A stretch of 64,000 nt of DNA from Roseibium sediminis. Lineage in GTDB: Bacteria; Pseudomonadota; Alphaproteobacteria; Rhizobiales; Stappiaceae. The notes below the pieces were generated by a model, which worked only from the letters and a program-made list of their open reading frames with translations, did no database searches and was not told the origin of the DNA. This document shows, piece after piece, positions 26,723 to 35,789 of the stretch. The DNA is taken from NCBI RefSeq assembly GCF_008711325.1, contig NZ_VXDB01000015.1:1-64000 (forward strand), read 5' to 3'. The stretch's first letter is position 1; each line of letters begins with the position of its first letter. The translations under genes were made by a program, and so were the position numbers.

Positions 26723-29700
26723 TCAGGATGGCGTTCCCCAGCCGGCAGCGGTGGGTGTGACCACAGTCACGGCTTCTCCGGGCTCAAGAACTGTCTGGTC
26801 GCAGCCTGCCAGCACCTCGATACGACCGTCCAAACGGCGAACCTCCGTGCGGCCAACTTGTCCGTCTTCGCCGCCTTCCATGCCTTTCGGGCGAATGGTG
26901 CGGTGAGAGGCGAGGATCGAGCAATCCATCTGTTCGAGGAACCGCAGGGTTCTGCGCGTGCCGTCTCCCGCTTTCCACTTGCCGCGCCCGCCGGAGCGCT
27001 TGCGGATGTGGAAGTCCTCAAGCAGGACCGGGAAGCGGAATTCTAGGATTTCCGGGTCCGTCAGGCGGGAGTTGGTCATGTGCGTATGGACGCCATCGGT
27101 GCCGTTGAAACCCGGACCTGCCGGTGAACCGGAGCAGATCGTTTCATAGTACTGATAGGTCTCGTTGCCGAAGGTGAGGTTGTTCATCGATCCTTGGGCA
27201 TTGGCCATTGCTCCCAGCGCGGCAAAGAGCGCGTTGGTGACATGCTGGGAGGTTTCGACGTTCCCGGCAACAACAGCTGCAGGGTAGGTTGGGCGCAGCA
27301 TGCAGCCTTCCGGGATGATGATGTTGATCGGCTTCAGGCAGCCCGCATTCATCGGGATGTCGCCTTCCACCATCACGCGGAAGCAATAAAGAACAGCCGC
27401 CCGTGTGACCGGTTCCGGCGCATTGAAGTTGTTTTTCTTCACTTCGCTCGTACCGGTAAAGTCGACGGTTGCCTCACGCTTTTCCTTGTCCACGGTAATC
27501 TTGACGCGGATTTCGGCGCCCTGATCTGTCGGGTAGACGAACTCGGAGTCCTTGAGGGCCGAGATGACACGGCGGACGCTTTCTTCCGCGTTGTCCTGCA
27601 CATGGCCCATATAGGCCTGAACGACGTCCAGTCCGAAATGGGTGACCATCTTGCGCAGTTCCTGAATGCCTTTCTCGTTTGCGGCGATCTGGGCGGAGAG
27701 GTCTGCAACGTTCTGGTGCGGATTGCGGGCCGGGTAGGCGTGGTTCGTCAGGAGTTCCACCAGTTCCTTTTCGCAGAACCGGCCCTGATCGACGATCTTG
27801 AAATTGTCGAAGAGAACGCCTTCCTCGTCCACGCTTGTGGCACGCGGGGTCATGGAGCCGGGCGCAGAGCCGCCGACATCAGCATGGTGACCGCGAGACG
27901 CCGCCCAGAACAGGATTTCCCCGCCATCGTCATCGAATACCGGCGATACGACCGTGATATCGGGGAGGTGGGTACCGCCGTTATAGGGCGCATTCAGGGC
28001 AAAGACGTCGCCCGGTTTGATCTTGCCCTGGTTCAGTTTGATGATGGTCTCGACTGAACGGTCCATGGAGCCAAGGTGAACCGGCATATGCGGTGCGTTG
28101 GCGACCAGGGCGCCGCTGCGATCAAAAACGGCGCAAGAGAAGTCCAGACGCTCCTTGATGTTTACCGAATAGGCGGTGTTCTGAAGCGTGACCCCCATCT
28201 GTTCTGCGATAGACATGAACAGATTGTTGAACACTTCCAGCATGACCGGGTCGGCCTTGGTGCCGATTGCCAGAGAGCGTTTCAACGGAACGATACGGCG
28301 CAGGATAACGTGGTCCTTGGCATTGATTTCGGCTTGCCAACCGTCTTCCACCGCGATTGTCGCGTGCGGTTCCATGATCAATGCAGGACCCTCGACCTTC
28401 ATGCCGGGTTTCAGGCCCCGACGCTTGAAGATGCCCGCTTCACGCCACTCTCCGTCGGCAAACATGCGTGAGGATCTGGTCGGATTGGCTGCGCCTGATA
28501 CCAGCGACAAATCCGGTTCGCTGAGACCTGCGCCACCACCAGAAGTTTCCACTTCCAGCGCTTCCACCACAATCGGCTTGTTCTCATAGGCAAAACCGAA
28601 CTGTTTGCGGTGTGCGTCTTCAAAGGCCGTACGCATCTCCTCAATTCCGCCAAGCGGCACGGGCAGCGGTGTATCTGTTCCGTCGTAGCGAAGATGAGCG
28701 GTGGTGTGGGTCAGGCGATCCGAGGCGCTGATGCCCTGCCGTTCCAGCTCAGCTTCTGTCTGGGAAGCCAGTTCGTTTCTCAACGCGTCGAGAACTGCGA
28801 GAACGCCTTCTTCAAGAGTGCGCACGACGGCCTGCTGGCGGTTGGCGCGAATGTCGGCCAACCCCATGCCATAGGCCGACAGAATGCCGGAGAAGGGATG
28901 CAGGATCACCGTGGTCATGCCGAGGGAGTCAGCCACCTTGCACCCGGTCTGGCCACCGGCTCCGCCGAAGCAGGTCAGGGCGTATTCAGTCACATCATAA
29001 CCGCGCTGGACCGAGATCTTCTTGATGGCGTTTGCCATGTTCTCGACCGCGATCTTCAGGAAGCCTTCGGCAACATCCTCTGCCGTGCGACCGTCGCCGA
29101 TCTCATCGGCCATGGCCTTGAACTTCTTGTGGACCACTTCCGCATCCAGTGGCTCGTCGCGGCCCGGACCGAAAATCTTCGGGAAGAATTCAGGTGCCAG
29201 CTTGCCGGTCATGAGATTGGCATCGGTTACTGTCAGCGGGCCGCCACGGCGGTAGCAGGCAGGGCCAGGGTTAGCACCGGCAGAGTCCGGGCCAACCTGA
29301 AACCGGCCGTCCTTGTAGTGAAGGATGGAGCCGCCGCCAGCTGCAACGGTGTGGATCATCATCATCGGAGCGCGCATGCGCACGCCAGCCACTTCCGTTT
29401 CAAAGGCACGTTCGTAGATGCCGTCGAAATGGCAGACATCGGTGGATGTGCCGCCCATGTCGAAGCCGATAATCTTCTCGAACCCGGCCATCTTGGAGGT
29501 TTCGACCGCACCGACAACGCCGCCTGCCGGGCCGGACAAAATGGCGTCCTTGCCCTGAAAGAGGTCGGCTGCCGTCAAGCCACCCGAAGATTGCATGAAC
29601 ATCAGGCGCGGACCCTGTCCCAATTCTTCCTGCACCTGGTTCACATAGCGGCGAAGGATCGGAGACAGGTAGGCGTCAACCACGGTCGTGTCGCCGCGGC

Positions 29701-30310
29701 CGACAAGCTTCATCAGCGGGGATGTCTCGTGAGAAACGGAGATCTGCGGGAAACCGACCGCGTCCGCGATCGCCTTCAGCGCCTGCTCGTGCGCCGGATA
29801 GGCGTAAGAGTGCATCAAGACGATTGCGATGGAGCGGATGCCGTCGTCGAAGGCCTGCTTCATCTGCTTGCGGGCTGCACCCTCGTCGAGAGCAATCTCG
29901 ATCGTGCCGTCTGCACGTACGCGCTCAACAATCTCGAACACAGACTCGTAAAGCAGTTCCGGCTTGATGATCTCCTTGGCGAAGATGTCCGGGCGGGCCT
30001 GATAGCCGATTTCCAGAGCGTCGCGGAAACCGTTGGTGATGAACAGGGCTGTGCGCTCGCCCTTGCGCTCCAGCAGCGCATTGGTGGCAACGGTGGTGCC
30101 CATTTTTACGGTGGCGACCTGATCCGACGGGATCTTGGCGCCGTCCTTCAGGCCCATGAGTTCACGAATGCCCTGAATGGCGGCATCGCGATAGGCTTCC
30201 GGGTTCTCCGACAAAACCTTGTGAGGGTGAATGGAGCCATCCGGCGCCCGACCGACGATATCGGTAAACGTGCCGCCACGGTCGATCCAGAAATCCCACT
30301 TGCCACTCAT
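26723..30310 (-). CDS. 5-Oxoprolinase / hydantoinase A-B fusion, ATP-dependent
   Basis: The 1195-residue cytoplasmic enzyme fuses a HyuA-type ATPase half (about 1-690; [11 protein letters not shown] at residue 9 and [10 protein letters not shown] at about 290) to a HyuB-type half (about 700-1195; [16 protein letters not shown] and [11 protein letters not shown]). The single-chain layout and length match 5-oxoprolinase, which hydrolyses 5-oxo-L-proline to glutamate with ATP; N-methylhydantoinase and acetophenone carboxylase are relatives. ATG 30310 is chosen for GGAGG six bases upstream. The divergent TRAP transporter and MarR-like gene suggest uptake of the same substrate. The exact substrate is not proven. 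Confidence 0.85.
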   Translation of the reverse strand: MSGKWDFWIDRGGTFTDIVGRAPDGSIHPHKVLSENPEAYRDAAIQGIRELMGLKDGAKIPSDQVATVKMGTTVATNALLERKGERTALFITNGFRDALEIGYQARPDIFAKEIIKPELLYESVFEIVERVRADGTIEIALDEGAARKQMKQAFDDGIRSIAIVLMHSYAYPAHEQALKAIADAVGFPQISVSHETSPLMKLVGRGDTTVVDAYLSPILRRYVNQVQEELGQGPRLMFMQSSGGLTAADLFQGKDAILSGPAGGVVGAVETSKMAGFEKIIGFDMGGTSTDVCHFDGIYERAFETEVAGVRMRAPMMMIHTVAAGGGSILHYKDGRFQVGPDSAGANPGPACYRRGGPLTVTDANLMTGKLAPEFFPKIFGPGRDEPLDAEVVHKKFKAMADEIGDGRTAEDVAEGFLKIAVENMANAIKKISVQRGYDVTEYALTCFGGAGGQTGCKVADSLGMTTVILHPFSGILSAYGMGLADIRANRQQAVVRTLEEGVLAVLDALRNELASQTEAELERQGISASDRLTHTTAHLRYDGTDTPLPVPLGGIEEMRTAFEDAHRKQFGFAYENKPIVVEALEVETSGGGAGLSEPDLSLVSGAANPTRSSRMFADGEWREAGIFKRRGLKPGMKVEGPALIMEPHATIAVEDGWQAEINAKDHVILRRIVPLKRSLAIGTKADPVMLEVFNNLFMSIAEQMGVTLQNTAYSVNIKERLDFSCAVFDRSGALVANAPHMPVHLGSMDRSVETIIKLNQGKIKPGDVFALNAPYNGGTHLPDITVVSPVFDDDGGEILFWAASRGHHADVGGSAPGSMTPRATSVDEEGVLFDNFKIVDQGRFCEKELVELLTNHAYPARNPHQNVADLSAQIAANEKGIQELRKMVTHFGLDVVQAYMGHVQDNAEESVRRVISALKDSEFVYPTDQGAEIRVKITVDKEKREATVDFTGTSEVKKNNFNAPEPVTRAAVLYCFRVMVEGDIPMNAGCLKPINIIIPEGCMLRPTYPAAVVAGNVETSQHVTNALFAALGAMANAQGSMNNLTFGNETYQYYETICSGSPAGPGFNGTDGVHTHMTNSRLTDPEILEFRFPVLLEDFHIRKRSGGRGKWKAGDGTRRTLRFLEQMDCSILASHRTIRPKGMEGGEDGQVGRTEVRRLDGRIEVLAGCDQTVLEPGEAVTVVTPTAAGWGTPS

Positions 30311-30366
30311 CACGGTCCTCCAGCTTGTTTTTTCGCTCTCAAATGAGATGCCTGAAACAGCATAAT

Positions 30367-30391
30367 CATTTTATCGATAAAATGTCGATAT
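30367..30391. promoter_or_regulatory. Operator-like site 1 in the oxoprolinase/TRAP intergenic region
   Basis: The 18-bp palindrome CATTTTATCGATAAAATG (30367-30384) overlaps TATCGA-N7-TCGATA (30372-30390). The 16-mer GATAAAATGTCGATAT (30376-30391) recurs with only C/T changes at 30514-30529. It lies 57 bp before the oxoprolinase start. Binding by the MarR-like protein or another regulator is inferred. Confidence 0.6.
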
Positions 30392-30513
30392 AAAATTTTC
30401 TTGATGACGCAGGGTTTTTGTTTGGGCCGAGACGGCCCCTGCAAGGGGGGGGCAAACCGTTGCGCAGGAAATTCAGCGAAACTGGCACTGGAGTATATCA
30501 ATCGCATTATGAT

Positions 30514-30532
30514 GACAAAATGTTGACATTTT
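30514..30532. promoter_or_regulatory. Operator-like site 2 in the oxoprolinase/TRAP intergenic region
   Basis: GACAAAATGTTGACAT (30514-30529) repeats site 1 with 13 of 16 identical bases, all differences being C/T. It overlaps AAAATGT-TG-ACATTTT (30517-30532), with perfect 7-bp arms. It lies about 97 bp before dctP, so it fits control of the transporter promoter. Confidence 0.6.
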
Positions 30533-30628
30533 CAATTTATAAGAATAGTGTTGCCTCGTGCTCGTTTCGCAACCAGTCGCAGGCCGTCGTTTGGGCACCG
30601 ATAAAAGAAGCCTGCATGGGAGGAATTC

Positions 30629-31624
30629 ATGATGCAATCCAAGATCTTCGGCAATTCCATGCTGACGGCGGCGGCTGCCGCACTCATGGGGTTGGCCGGC
30701 ATCGCATCCGCTTCAGCCGAAACAAAATGGGATATGCCGACTCCGTATGGAGACAGCAACTTCCACACCCAGAACATCATCAGCTTTGCCGATGAAGTGA
30801 AGGAAAAGACCGGCGGCAGCGTCAACATTCAGGTGCATTCCGCAGGTTCTCTCTTCAAGCATCCGGAAATCAAGAATGCTGTTCGCAAGGGCTTGGCTCC
30901 GATCGGCGAAGTTCTGGTTTCCCGTCTTTCCAATGAAGATGCCGTTTTCGGCGTCGATTCGGTCCCGTTCCTTGCACCGTCCTATGACAAGGCCTGGAAG
31001 CTCTATCAGGCGTCAAAGTCGGCGATGGAAGAAAAGCTCGCTGCACAGGGCTTGAAGCTTCTCTACTCCGTGCCGTGGCCGCCGCAGGGCATCTACGCCA
31101 AGAAGGAACTGGCCACTGGCGACGACATGAAGGGTCTGAAGTTCCGCGCCTATAACACGGCGACCGAGCGTCTGGCCCAATTGGCCGGTGCCGTCCCGAC
31201 ACAGGTGGAAGTGCCGGATATTCCGACTGCCTTCTCCACCGGCCGTGTCGAGGCGATGATCACCTCACCGTCCACGGGTGCTGATTCCAAGGCATGGGAC
31301 TTCCTGACCCACTATCACGACACCCAGGCCTGGTTGCCAAAGAACATGGTGTTCGTGAACCAGAGCGCCTTTGACGCCCTGTCCGATGCCGAAAAGGCTG
31401 CCGTCATGGAAGCTGCTGCAAATGCAGAAACCCGCGGCTGGGAAGCTTCCAAGACAGAAACCAAGGACAAGACCAACGTGATGGTCGAGAACGGCATCAA
31501 GCTGGTCGTTCCCAGTGAAGCCTTGCTCTCTGCCCTTGGCGTCATCGGCGAGACCATGTCTGCCGAGTGGAAGGCGGAAGCCGGTGAGACCGGTGATGCA
31601 ATCCTGAACGCCTACAACAACTAA
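30629..31624 (+). CDS. TRAP transporter substrate-binding protein (DctP type)
   Basis: This periplasmic protein of 331 residues captures the substrate for a TRAP transporter. A signal peptide (about 1-30, ending ASASA-E) precedes the mature domain. Family features include the early strand KWDMPTPYGDSN, KGLKFRAYNTATERLAQLAG with the conserved Arg that usually binds a carboxylate, and the late FVNQSAFDAL helix. ATG 30629 has GGGAGG nearby. A carboxylate-containing substrate is likely; 5-oxoproline or a related compound is suggested by the divergent oxoprolinase. A terminator separates it from dctQ. Confidence 0.9.
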   Translation: MMQSKIFGNSMLTAAAAALMGLAGIASASAETKWDMPTPYGDSNFHTQNIISFADEVKEKTGGSVNIQVHSAGSLFKHPEIKNAVRKGLAPIGEVLVSRLSNEDAVFGVDSVPFLAPSYDKAWKLYQASKSAMEEKLAAQGLKLLYSVPWPPQGIYAKKELATGDDMKGLKFRAYNTATERLAQLAGAVPTQVEVPDIPTAFSTGRVEAMITSPSTGADSKAWDFLTHYHDTQAWLPKNMVFVNQSAFDALSDAEKAAVMEAAANAETRGWEASKTETKDKTNVMVENGIKLVVPSEALLSALGVIGETMSAEWKAEAGETGDAILNAYNN

Positions 31625-31633
31625 GCCGACCTG

Positions 31634-31661
31634 AAGGCGTCGCTTCGGCGGCGCCTTTTTT
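31634..31661 (+). terminator. Internal terminator between the TRAP binding protein and permease genes
   Basis: AAGGCGTCGC and GCGGCGCCTT form a 10-bp stem (one G-T pair) closed by the stable TTCG tetraloop, followed by a T run. Within a TRAP operon it would let more of the binding-protein message be made than of the permease message. Confidence 0.8.
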
Positions 31662-31694
31662 CAAAAGCAAAATCCGTCACCTTGGGGGGAGACG

Positions 31695-32252
31695 ATGCGA
31701 AAGCTCTTGAACACGCTTTATAGCGTGTCCACGGCCATGGCCGCCTGTTGCCTGATCACTATAGCCAGTCTCGTCATTCTTCATGTCTTCGGGCGCCTTA
31801 TCGACGGGACTCGCAAAGCCTTCGGCTTCGAGCCGATCGGTCTTCAAATCCCGTCTCTTGGCGAATTCGCCGGTTTTCTGCTGGTCGGGGCATCATTCCT
31901 TGCGCTTGCCGGGACGCTGCGGCTTGGCGACCACATCCGGGTGACGATCCTGTTGCAGGCGGTCAGCGACAAAACTGCGCGCTTGTTGAATGTCTGGTGT
32001 CTGGGCGTTGCGTTCGTGCTTGCCGGCTTTTTCACATGGAATGCGGGGCTGCTTGCCTATGACAGCCATCTCTATCACGAAGTGTCTGTTGGCATTATCC
32101 CGGTTCCGCTGGTCTATCCGCAGGCCATCATGACATTTGGCCTTTTCGTCTTTTCCATCTCGCTGCTGGATGACCTTGTGACCACCGCCTTGGGTAATGC
32201 GCCGAGCTTTGAGTCCCTTGGCGACAAGGATTTGATCGAGGGGAGGGAATAA
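31695..32252 (+). CDS. TRAP transporter small permease (DctQ type)
   Basis: The 185-residue inner-membrane protein has four predicted helices, as in the DctQ subunit that partners the large permease. The first two helices lie near residues 12-35 and 52-80, and the LRLGDHIRV turn and YDSHLYHEVS loop are typical. ATG 31695 has a GGGGGGAGACG leader. The stop shares one base with the dctM start (TAATG), implying coupled translation. Confidence 0.9.
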   Translation: MRKLLNTLYSVSTAMAACCLITIASLVILHVFGRLIDGTRKAFGFEPIGLQIPSLGEFAGFLLVGASFLALAGTLRLGDHIRVTILLQAVSDKTARLLNVWCLGVAFVLAGFFTWNAGLLAYDSHLYHEVSVGIIPVPLVYPQAIMTFGLFVFSISLLDDLVTTALGNAPSFESLGDKDLIEGRE

Positions 32253-33556
32253 TGGATCTTTCTCTCGTTGCTTTTCTTCTTGGCCTGGGCATGCTGGCCG
32301 CTCTTGCAACCGGCATCTGGGTAGCGGTTGCCCTATTTGCGGTCGCGATCGGCACCATGATGCTGCTGGTTCCCGTGCCTGCCGGGGCTGTCATGGCCAC
32401 GACCGTCTGGGGCGCTGCCAACTCCTGGGATCTGACAGCCCTGCCGATGTTCATCTGGATGGGCGAGATTCTTTATCGCTCACGTCTCTCGGAAGACATG
32501 TTTGCCGGTCTGTCGCCATGGATGCGCAATCTTCCGGGGCGCCTCCTGCATGTGAACATTCTGGGATGCGGGATCTTTGCTGCCGTGTCCGGGTCGTCTG
32601 CCGCCACGACGGCGACTGTCGGCCGTATGTCCCTGCCCGAGTTGCGGCAAAGGGGATATGACGAGCGCATGGCTATCGGAACCCTTGCCGGGTCCGGAAC
32701 GCTGGGGCTGCTGATCCCGCCGTCCATCATCCTCATTGTCTATGGCGCGGCGACCGAACAATCGATTGCACGCCTTTTCATGGCGGGTGTTCTGCCCGGA
32801 GCGATGCTCTGTGTCCTGTTCATGAGCTATGTTGCCATCTGGGCCATGCTGAATCGCGACAAGATGCCGGAGCGCGAAGAGCATGTACCCCTCGGGCAAA
32901 GGCTGATCGCAACGCGGCGCCTGTTTCCGGTGATCGGATTGATCACCGGGGTTATCGGGTCCATTTACGCCGGTCTTGCGTCACCAACCGAGGCAGCTGC
33001 CATCGGTGTTCTCCTTGCTCTTGTCCTGTCCTGGGGTTCGGGAACGCTCAACCGGGAGAGCTTTGTGGACGGGCTCCTGGGCGCAACACGCACATCCTGC
33101 ATGATTGCGTTCATTCTGGCCGGTGCAGCATTCCTGACTGTTGCCATGGGTTATACCGGGATACCGCGTGAACTTGCTGGCTGGATCGGCGGCATGGAGC
33201 TTTCCCCCATTGCGCTGCTGGTTGCCTTGACCCTCTTCTTTGTCGTCCTGGGCTGCTTTCTCGACGGGATCTCCGTTGTTGTTCTGACGACGTCGGTCAT
33301 CCTGCCGATGGTGGAGGGTGCTGGGTTTGATCTGATCTGGTTCGGCATCTATCTCGTGCTTGTGGTCGAGATGAGCCAGATCACGCCGCCTGTCGGGTTC
33401 AACCTGTTCGTGCTTCAAGGCATGACGGGGCATAACATCTTTAAAGTTGCGGTCATGGCATTGCCGTTCTTCCTTTTAATGGTTCTGGCCGTCGTTCTTA
33501 TCGTCGCATTCCCGGAGCTCGCTTTGTGGCTGCCGGAAAAGATGTTAAGCAGCTGA
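32252..33556 (+). CDS. TRAP transporter large permease (DctM type)
   Basis: The 434-residue inner-membrane protein is the sodium-driven transport channel of the TRAP system, with about twelve helices. Characteristic segments are IFAAVSGSSAATTATVG and the late MSQITPPVGFNLFVLQGM near residue 375. It starts at ATG 32252 inside the dctQ stop. Together with the binding protein it forms a full system; the MarR-like gene follows after 27 bp and is probably co-transcribed. Confidence 0.9.
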   Translation: MDLSLVAFLLGLGMLAALATGIWVAVALFAVAIGTMMLLVPVPAGAVMATTVWGAANSWDLTALPMFIWMGEILYRSRLSEDMFAGLSPWMRNLPGRLLHVNILGCGIFAAVSGSSAATTATVGRMSLPELRQRGYDERMAIGTLAGSGTLGLLIPPSIILIVYGAATEQSIARLFMAGVLPGAMLCVLFMSYVAIWAMLNRDKMPEREEHVPLGQRLIATRRLFPVIGLITGVIGSIYAGLASPTEAAAIGVLLALVLSWGSGTLNRESFVDGLLGATRTSCMIAFILAGAAFLTVAMGYTGIPRELAGWIGGMELSPIALLVALTLFFVVLGCFLDGISVVVLTTSVILPMVEGAGFDLIWFGIYLVLVVEMSQITPPVGFNLFVLQGMTGHNIFKVAVMALPFFLLMVLAVVLIVAFPELALWLPEKMLSS

Positions 33557-33583
33557 CAGACCGTCTGATTTGGAGAATGCTGG

Positions 33584-34120
33584 ATGAGTGAGACGACCAA
33601 ACAGGAAACAAAGCCGCCTTTTGGCCCCGTCGTTTCTGCCGCTCATCTTGCGTCGGGTGCAATGCCTGCGCTGTCCGAGGTGGAATTCGCAGTGACCATG
33701 ATGGTCAATGCGTATCATCGCTGGATGGTGAGATGCATGGCTGCCAGCGGACTGGATGGACTCAGCCCGCTGGAAACTCTGGTGCTTCATTCCGTCAACC
33801 ACCGGGGCCGCGCCAAGACCCTTTCCGATATCTGCCTCGTTCTCAATATCGAGGACACGCACACGGTCACCTATGCCCTCAAGAAGCTTGAAAAGGCCGG
33901 ACTGACAAAAGCGGGTCGTCGAGGCAAGGAGAAGACGGCGGAAATCACCAAGGAAGGGGAAGCGGCGTGCCTTGAGTATCGCCGCATTCGCGAGGCCTTG
34001 CTGGTGGAACCGATCAAGGGGCTACGTCTGGACGAGCAGGAGCTGTCGCGTATTGCAGCAACGATGCGCCTCGTCTCTGGTCACTATGATCAGGCCGCCC
34101 GCGCCGCAGCAGCCATGTAA
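33584..34120 (+). CDS. MarR-like winged-helix regulator (COG5631 type)
   Basis: The 178-residue protein belongs to the predicted MarR-like COG5631 group. Its winged helix (about residues 55-125) includes LSDICLVLNIEDTHTVTYAL as recognition region and KKLEKAGLTKAG as the start of the wing. It ends the TRAP operon, so it is the best candidate to bind the two repeated sites in the oxoprolinase/TRAP intergenic region; this is inferred from position. GGAG precedes ATG 33584 by about eight bases. Confidence 0.8.
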   Translation: MSETTKQETKPPFGPVVSAAHLASGAMPALSEVEFAVTMMVNAYHRWMVRCMAASGLDGLSPLETLVLHSVNHRGRAKTLSDICLVLNIEDTHTVTYALKKLEKAGLTKAGRRGKEKTAEITKEGEAACLEYRRIREALLVEPIKGLRLDEQELSRIAATMRLVSGHYDQAARAAAAM

Positions 34121-34240
34121 TTTCCGAATTTCCGGCTAAGCCATGCTGGTGCCACAGCGCCGCGTTGCGAAGCTTGGCTTGCTTTGCTGAATGCCAGTTT
34201 TCCCAAAAAGGGCGTTGCTGCATGGCGAGTTAGTTCTTGA

Positions 34241-34272
34241 TCCAATGCTACAAATATGTTTGTAGTGTTGGA
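34241..34272. promoter_or_regulatory. Long interrupted palindrome, probable ArsR operator
   Basis: TCCAA-tg-CTACAAA (34241-34254) is mirrored by TTTGTAG-tg-TTGGA (34259-34272) around a TATG centre. Both arm pairs are perfect. It ends two bases before the arsR ATG at 34275, so it overlaps the promoter start and leaves no space for a normal leader. Confidence 0.75.
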
Positions 34273-34274
34273 TC

Positions 34275-34625
34275 ATGAATGAAGATCTTGCCATAGACGC
34301 GCTCACAGCTCTTGCGCACAAGGACCGCCTGTCAGCTTTCCGCCTTTTGGTAAAGGCCGGACCTGAAGGCCTGCCTTCGGGCACTATTGCGGAAAAGCTG
34401 CAAATTGCTCCCACGCGCATGTCATTCCACCTGTCCGCGCTGGAACGCAGTGGGCTCCTTCAGACGAAGAGGGACGGGCGCAAGATCCTCTATTCTCTCC
34501 GCTTCGACCAGATGCGGGAATTGCTGTTCTTCCTTATGCAGGATTGCTGTGCAGGTCATCCCGACATCTGCCTGCCTGACCCTTGTTCAATGTCTACCGA
34601 TGCCGAGAAAGGCTGCTGTCCGTGA
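34275..34625 (+). CDS. arsR: ArsR family arsenic-responsive repressor
   Basis: The 116-residue winged-helix repressor (HTH near residues 37-60; LQIAPTRMSFHLSAL) releases DNA when it binds As(III). C91, C92 and C99 (DCCAGHPDIC) form a C-terminal triad like the one that binds As(III) in the Acidithiobacillus-type ArsR; C104, C114 and C115 lie further on. ATG 34275 follows directly after the operator palindrome, without a ribosome binding site, so the mRNA is probably leaderless. The stop overlaps arsC (GTGA), which implies coupled translation. Confidence 0.85.
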   Translation: MNEDLAIDALTALAHKDRLSAFRLLVKAGPEGLPSGTIAEKLQIAPTRMSFHLSALERSGLLQTKRDGRKILYSLRFDQMRELLFFLMQDCCAGHPDICLPDPCSMSTDAEKGCCP

Positions 34626-35041
34626 CCATAACCATCTACCACAACCCGAATTGCGGCACGTCCCGCAACACCCTTGCGATGATCCGTGAAAGCGGAGAGG
34701 AGCCTCAGGTCGTTGAATACCTGAAGACGCCGCCATCCCGGGAAACGCTTGTTGACCTGATCGAGAAGATGGGGGTCCCGGTCCGTGACGTTCTGCGGGA
34801 AAAGGGCACGCCATTTGCCGAGCTCGGGTTGGGCGAAGATAAATGGAGCGATGATCAGCTGATCGATTTCATGATGGAGCATCCGATCCTGATCAATCGT
34901 CCGATCGTGGTCAGCGAGAAAGGCGTTCGCCTGTGCCGCCCTTCGGAATTGGTTCTCGATCTTCTCCCGAATGCGATCGAACGCTTTGTGAAGGAAGATG
35001 GGGAAGTCGTATCAACGGCCTCGGACGCAGGCGGTCAATAG
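34622..35041 (+). CDS. arsC: Arsenate reductase, glutaredoxin-dependent
   Basis: ArsC reduces As(V) to As(III) using glutathione and glutaredoxin. The 139-residue length is normal for the plasmid R773-type enzyme. The catalytic Cys11 is in [11 protein letters not shown], and the C-terminal half has LINRPIVV with the conserved arginine that stabilises the thiol-arsenate. GTG 34622 overlaps the arsR stop by four bases and is chosen because the family N-terminus [10 protein letters not shown] begins there. arsH follows one base after its stop. Confidence 0.9.
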   Translation: MTITIYHNPNCGTSRNTLAMIRESGEEPQVVEYLKTPPSRETLVDLIEKMGVPVRDVLREKGTPFAELGLGEDKWSDDQLIDFMMEHPILINRPIVVSEKGVRLCRPSELVLDLLPNAIERFVKEDGEVVSTASDAGGQ

Positions 35042-35042
35042 C

Positions 35043-35741
35043 ATGGCTGCCGGTTCCGATCTTCCCAACGTCCCGGAAGGCCTGCTTCCTCTCATCGACC
35101 GCGAACGTTTGTTCGGGGGAGAAATCATCAACACCCCGCCGCGCGTGTTGCTGCTGTATGGCTCCATACGCAAGGTGTCCTACAGCCGTCTGCTCGTGGA
35201 GGAGGCTGCACGCCTTCTGGAACATCTGGGTGCGGAAACTCGCATCTTCAATCCGGAAGGCTTGCCCCAACCCGACAGCGACGAAAAGGATCACCCCAAG
35301 GTTCGCGAGCTTCTGGAGCTGTCGCAATGGTCCGAGGCTCAGTTCTGGTGTTCACCGGAACGCCATGGCGCGATGACAGGCATCCTGAAGTCGCAGATCG
35401 ACTGGCTGCCGCTTAGTATTGGCGCTATTCGGCCAACGCAGGGCAGGGTGCTGGCACTCATGCAGGTATCTGGCGGCTCGCAATCTTTCAATGCGGTCAA
35501 TCAGATGCGCATTCTGGGTCGCTGGATGCGGATGTTCACCATCCCGAACCAGTCTTCCGTGCCGATGGCTTATAATGAGTTCGACAAGAATGGACGAATG
35601 AAGCCGTCACCGCGCTATGACCGGGTGGTCGATGTGATGGAAGAGCTGGTGAAATTCACCCTGCTGCTCCGCGGCAAGACGGACTATCTCGTCGAACGTT
35701 ATTCGGAAAACAAGGACAAGCGGGCCGCAGAGGCAGGCTAA
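35043..35741 (+). CDS. arsH: NADPH-dependent FMN reductase ArsH
   Basis: ArsH is a flavodoxin-fold NADPH:FMN oxidoreductase of arsenic operons; characterised members oxidise trivalent organoarsenicals and reduce quinones or metals. The 232-residue protein has [15 protein letters not shown] (about 36-50) as the FMN phosphate loop and the family segment [23 protein letters not shown] 35043 lies one base after the arsC stop. The operon is arsR-arsC-arsH, with no ArsB or Acr3 efflux gene before the next, unrelated gene. Confidence 0.9.
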   Translation: MAAGSDLPNVPEGLLPLIDRERLFGGEIINTPPRVLLLYGSIRKVSYSRLLVEEAARLLEHLGAETRIFNPEGLPQPDSDEKDHPKVRELLELSQWSEAQFWCSPERHGAMTGILKSQIDWLPLSIGAIRPTQGRVLALMQVSGGSQSFNAVNQMRILGRWMRMFTIPNQSSVPMAYNEFDKNGRMKPSPRYDRVVDVMEELVKFTLLLRGKTDYLVERYSENKDKRAAEAG

Positions 35742-35789
35742 CTCAGCAACTGCGGGCAGAATGAAAGTGCCGGGCTGTTCGTTCCCGGC

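Noticed and set aside
28610-30346. 578-residue plus-strand ORF opposite the oxoprolinase gene
   Set aside because: It is antisense to strongly conserved HyuA motifs and lacks a coherent domain, so it is a shadow.
35769-35789. GCCGGG/CCCGGC hairpin between arsH and the GGDEF/EAL gene
   Set aside because: The stem is short and has no T run, so a terminator call would be weak.
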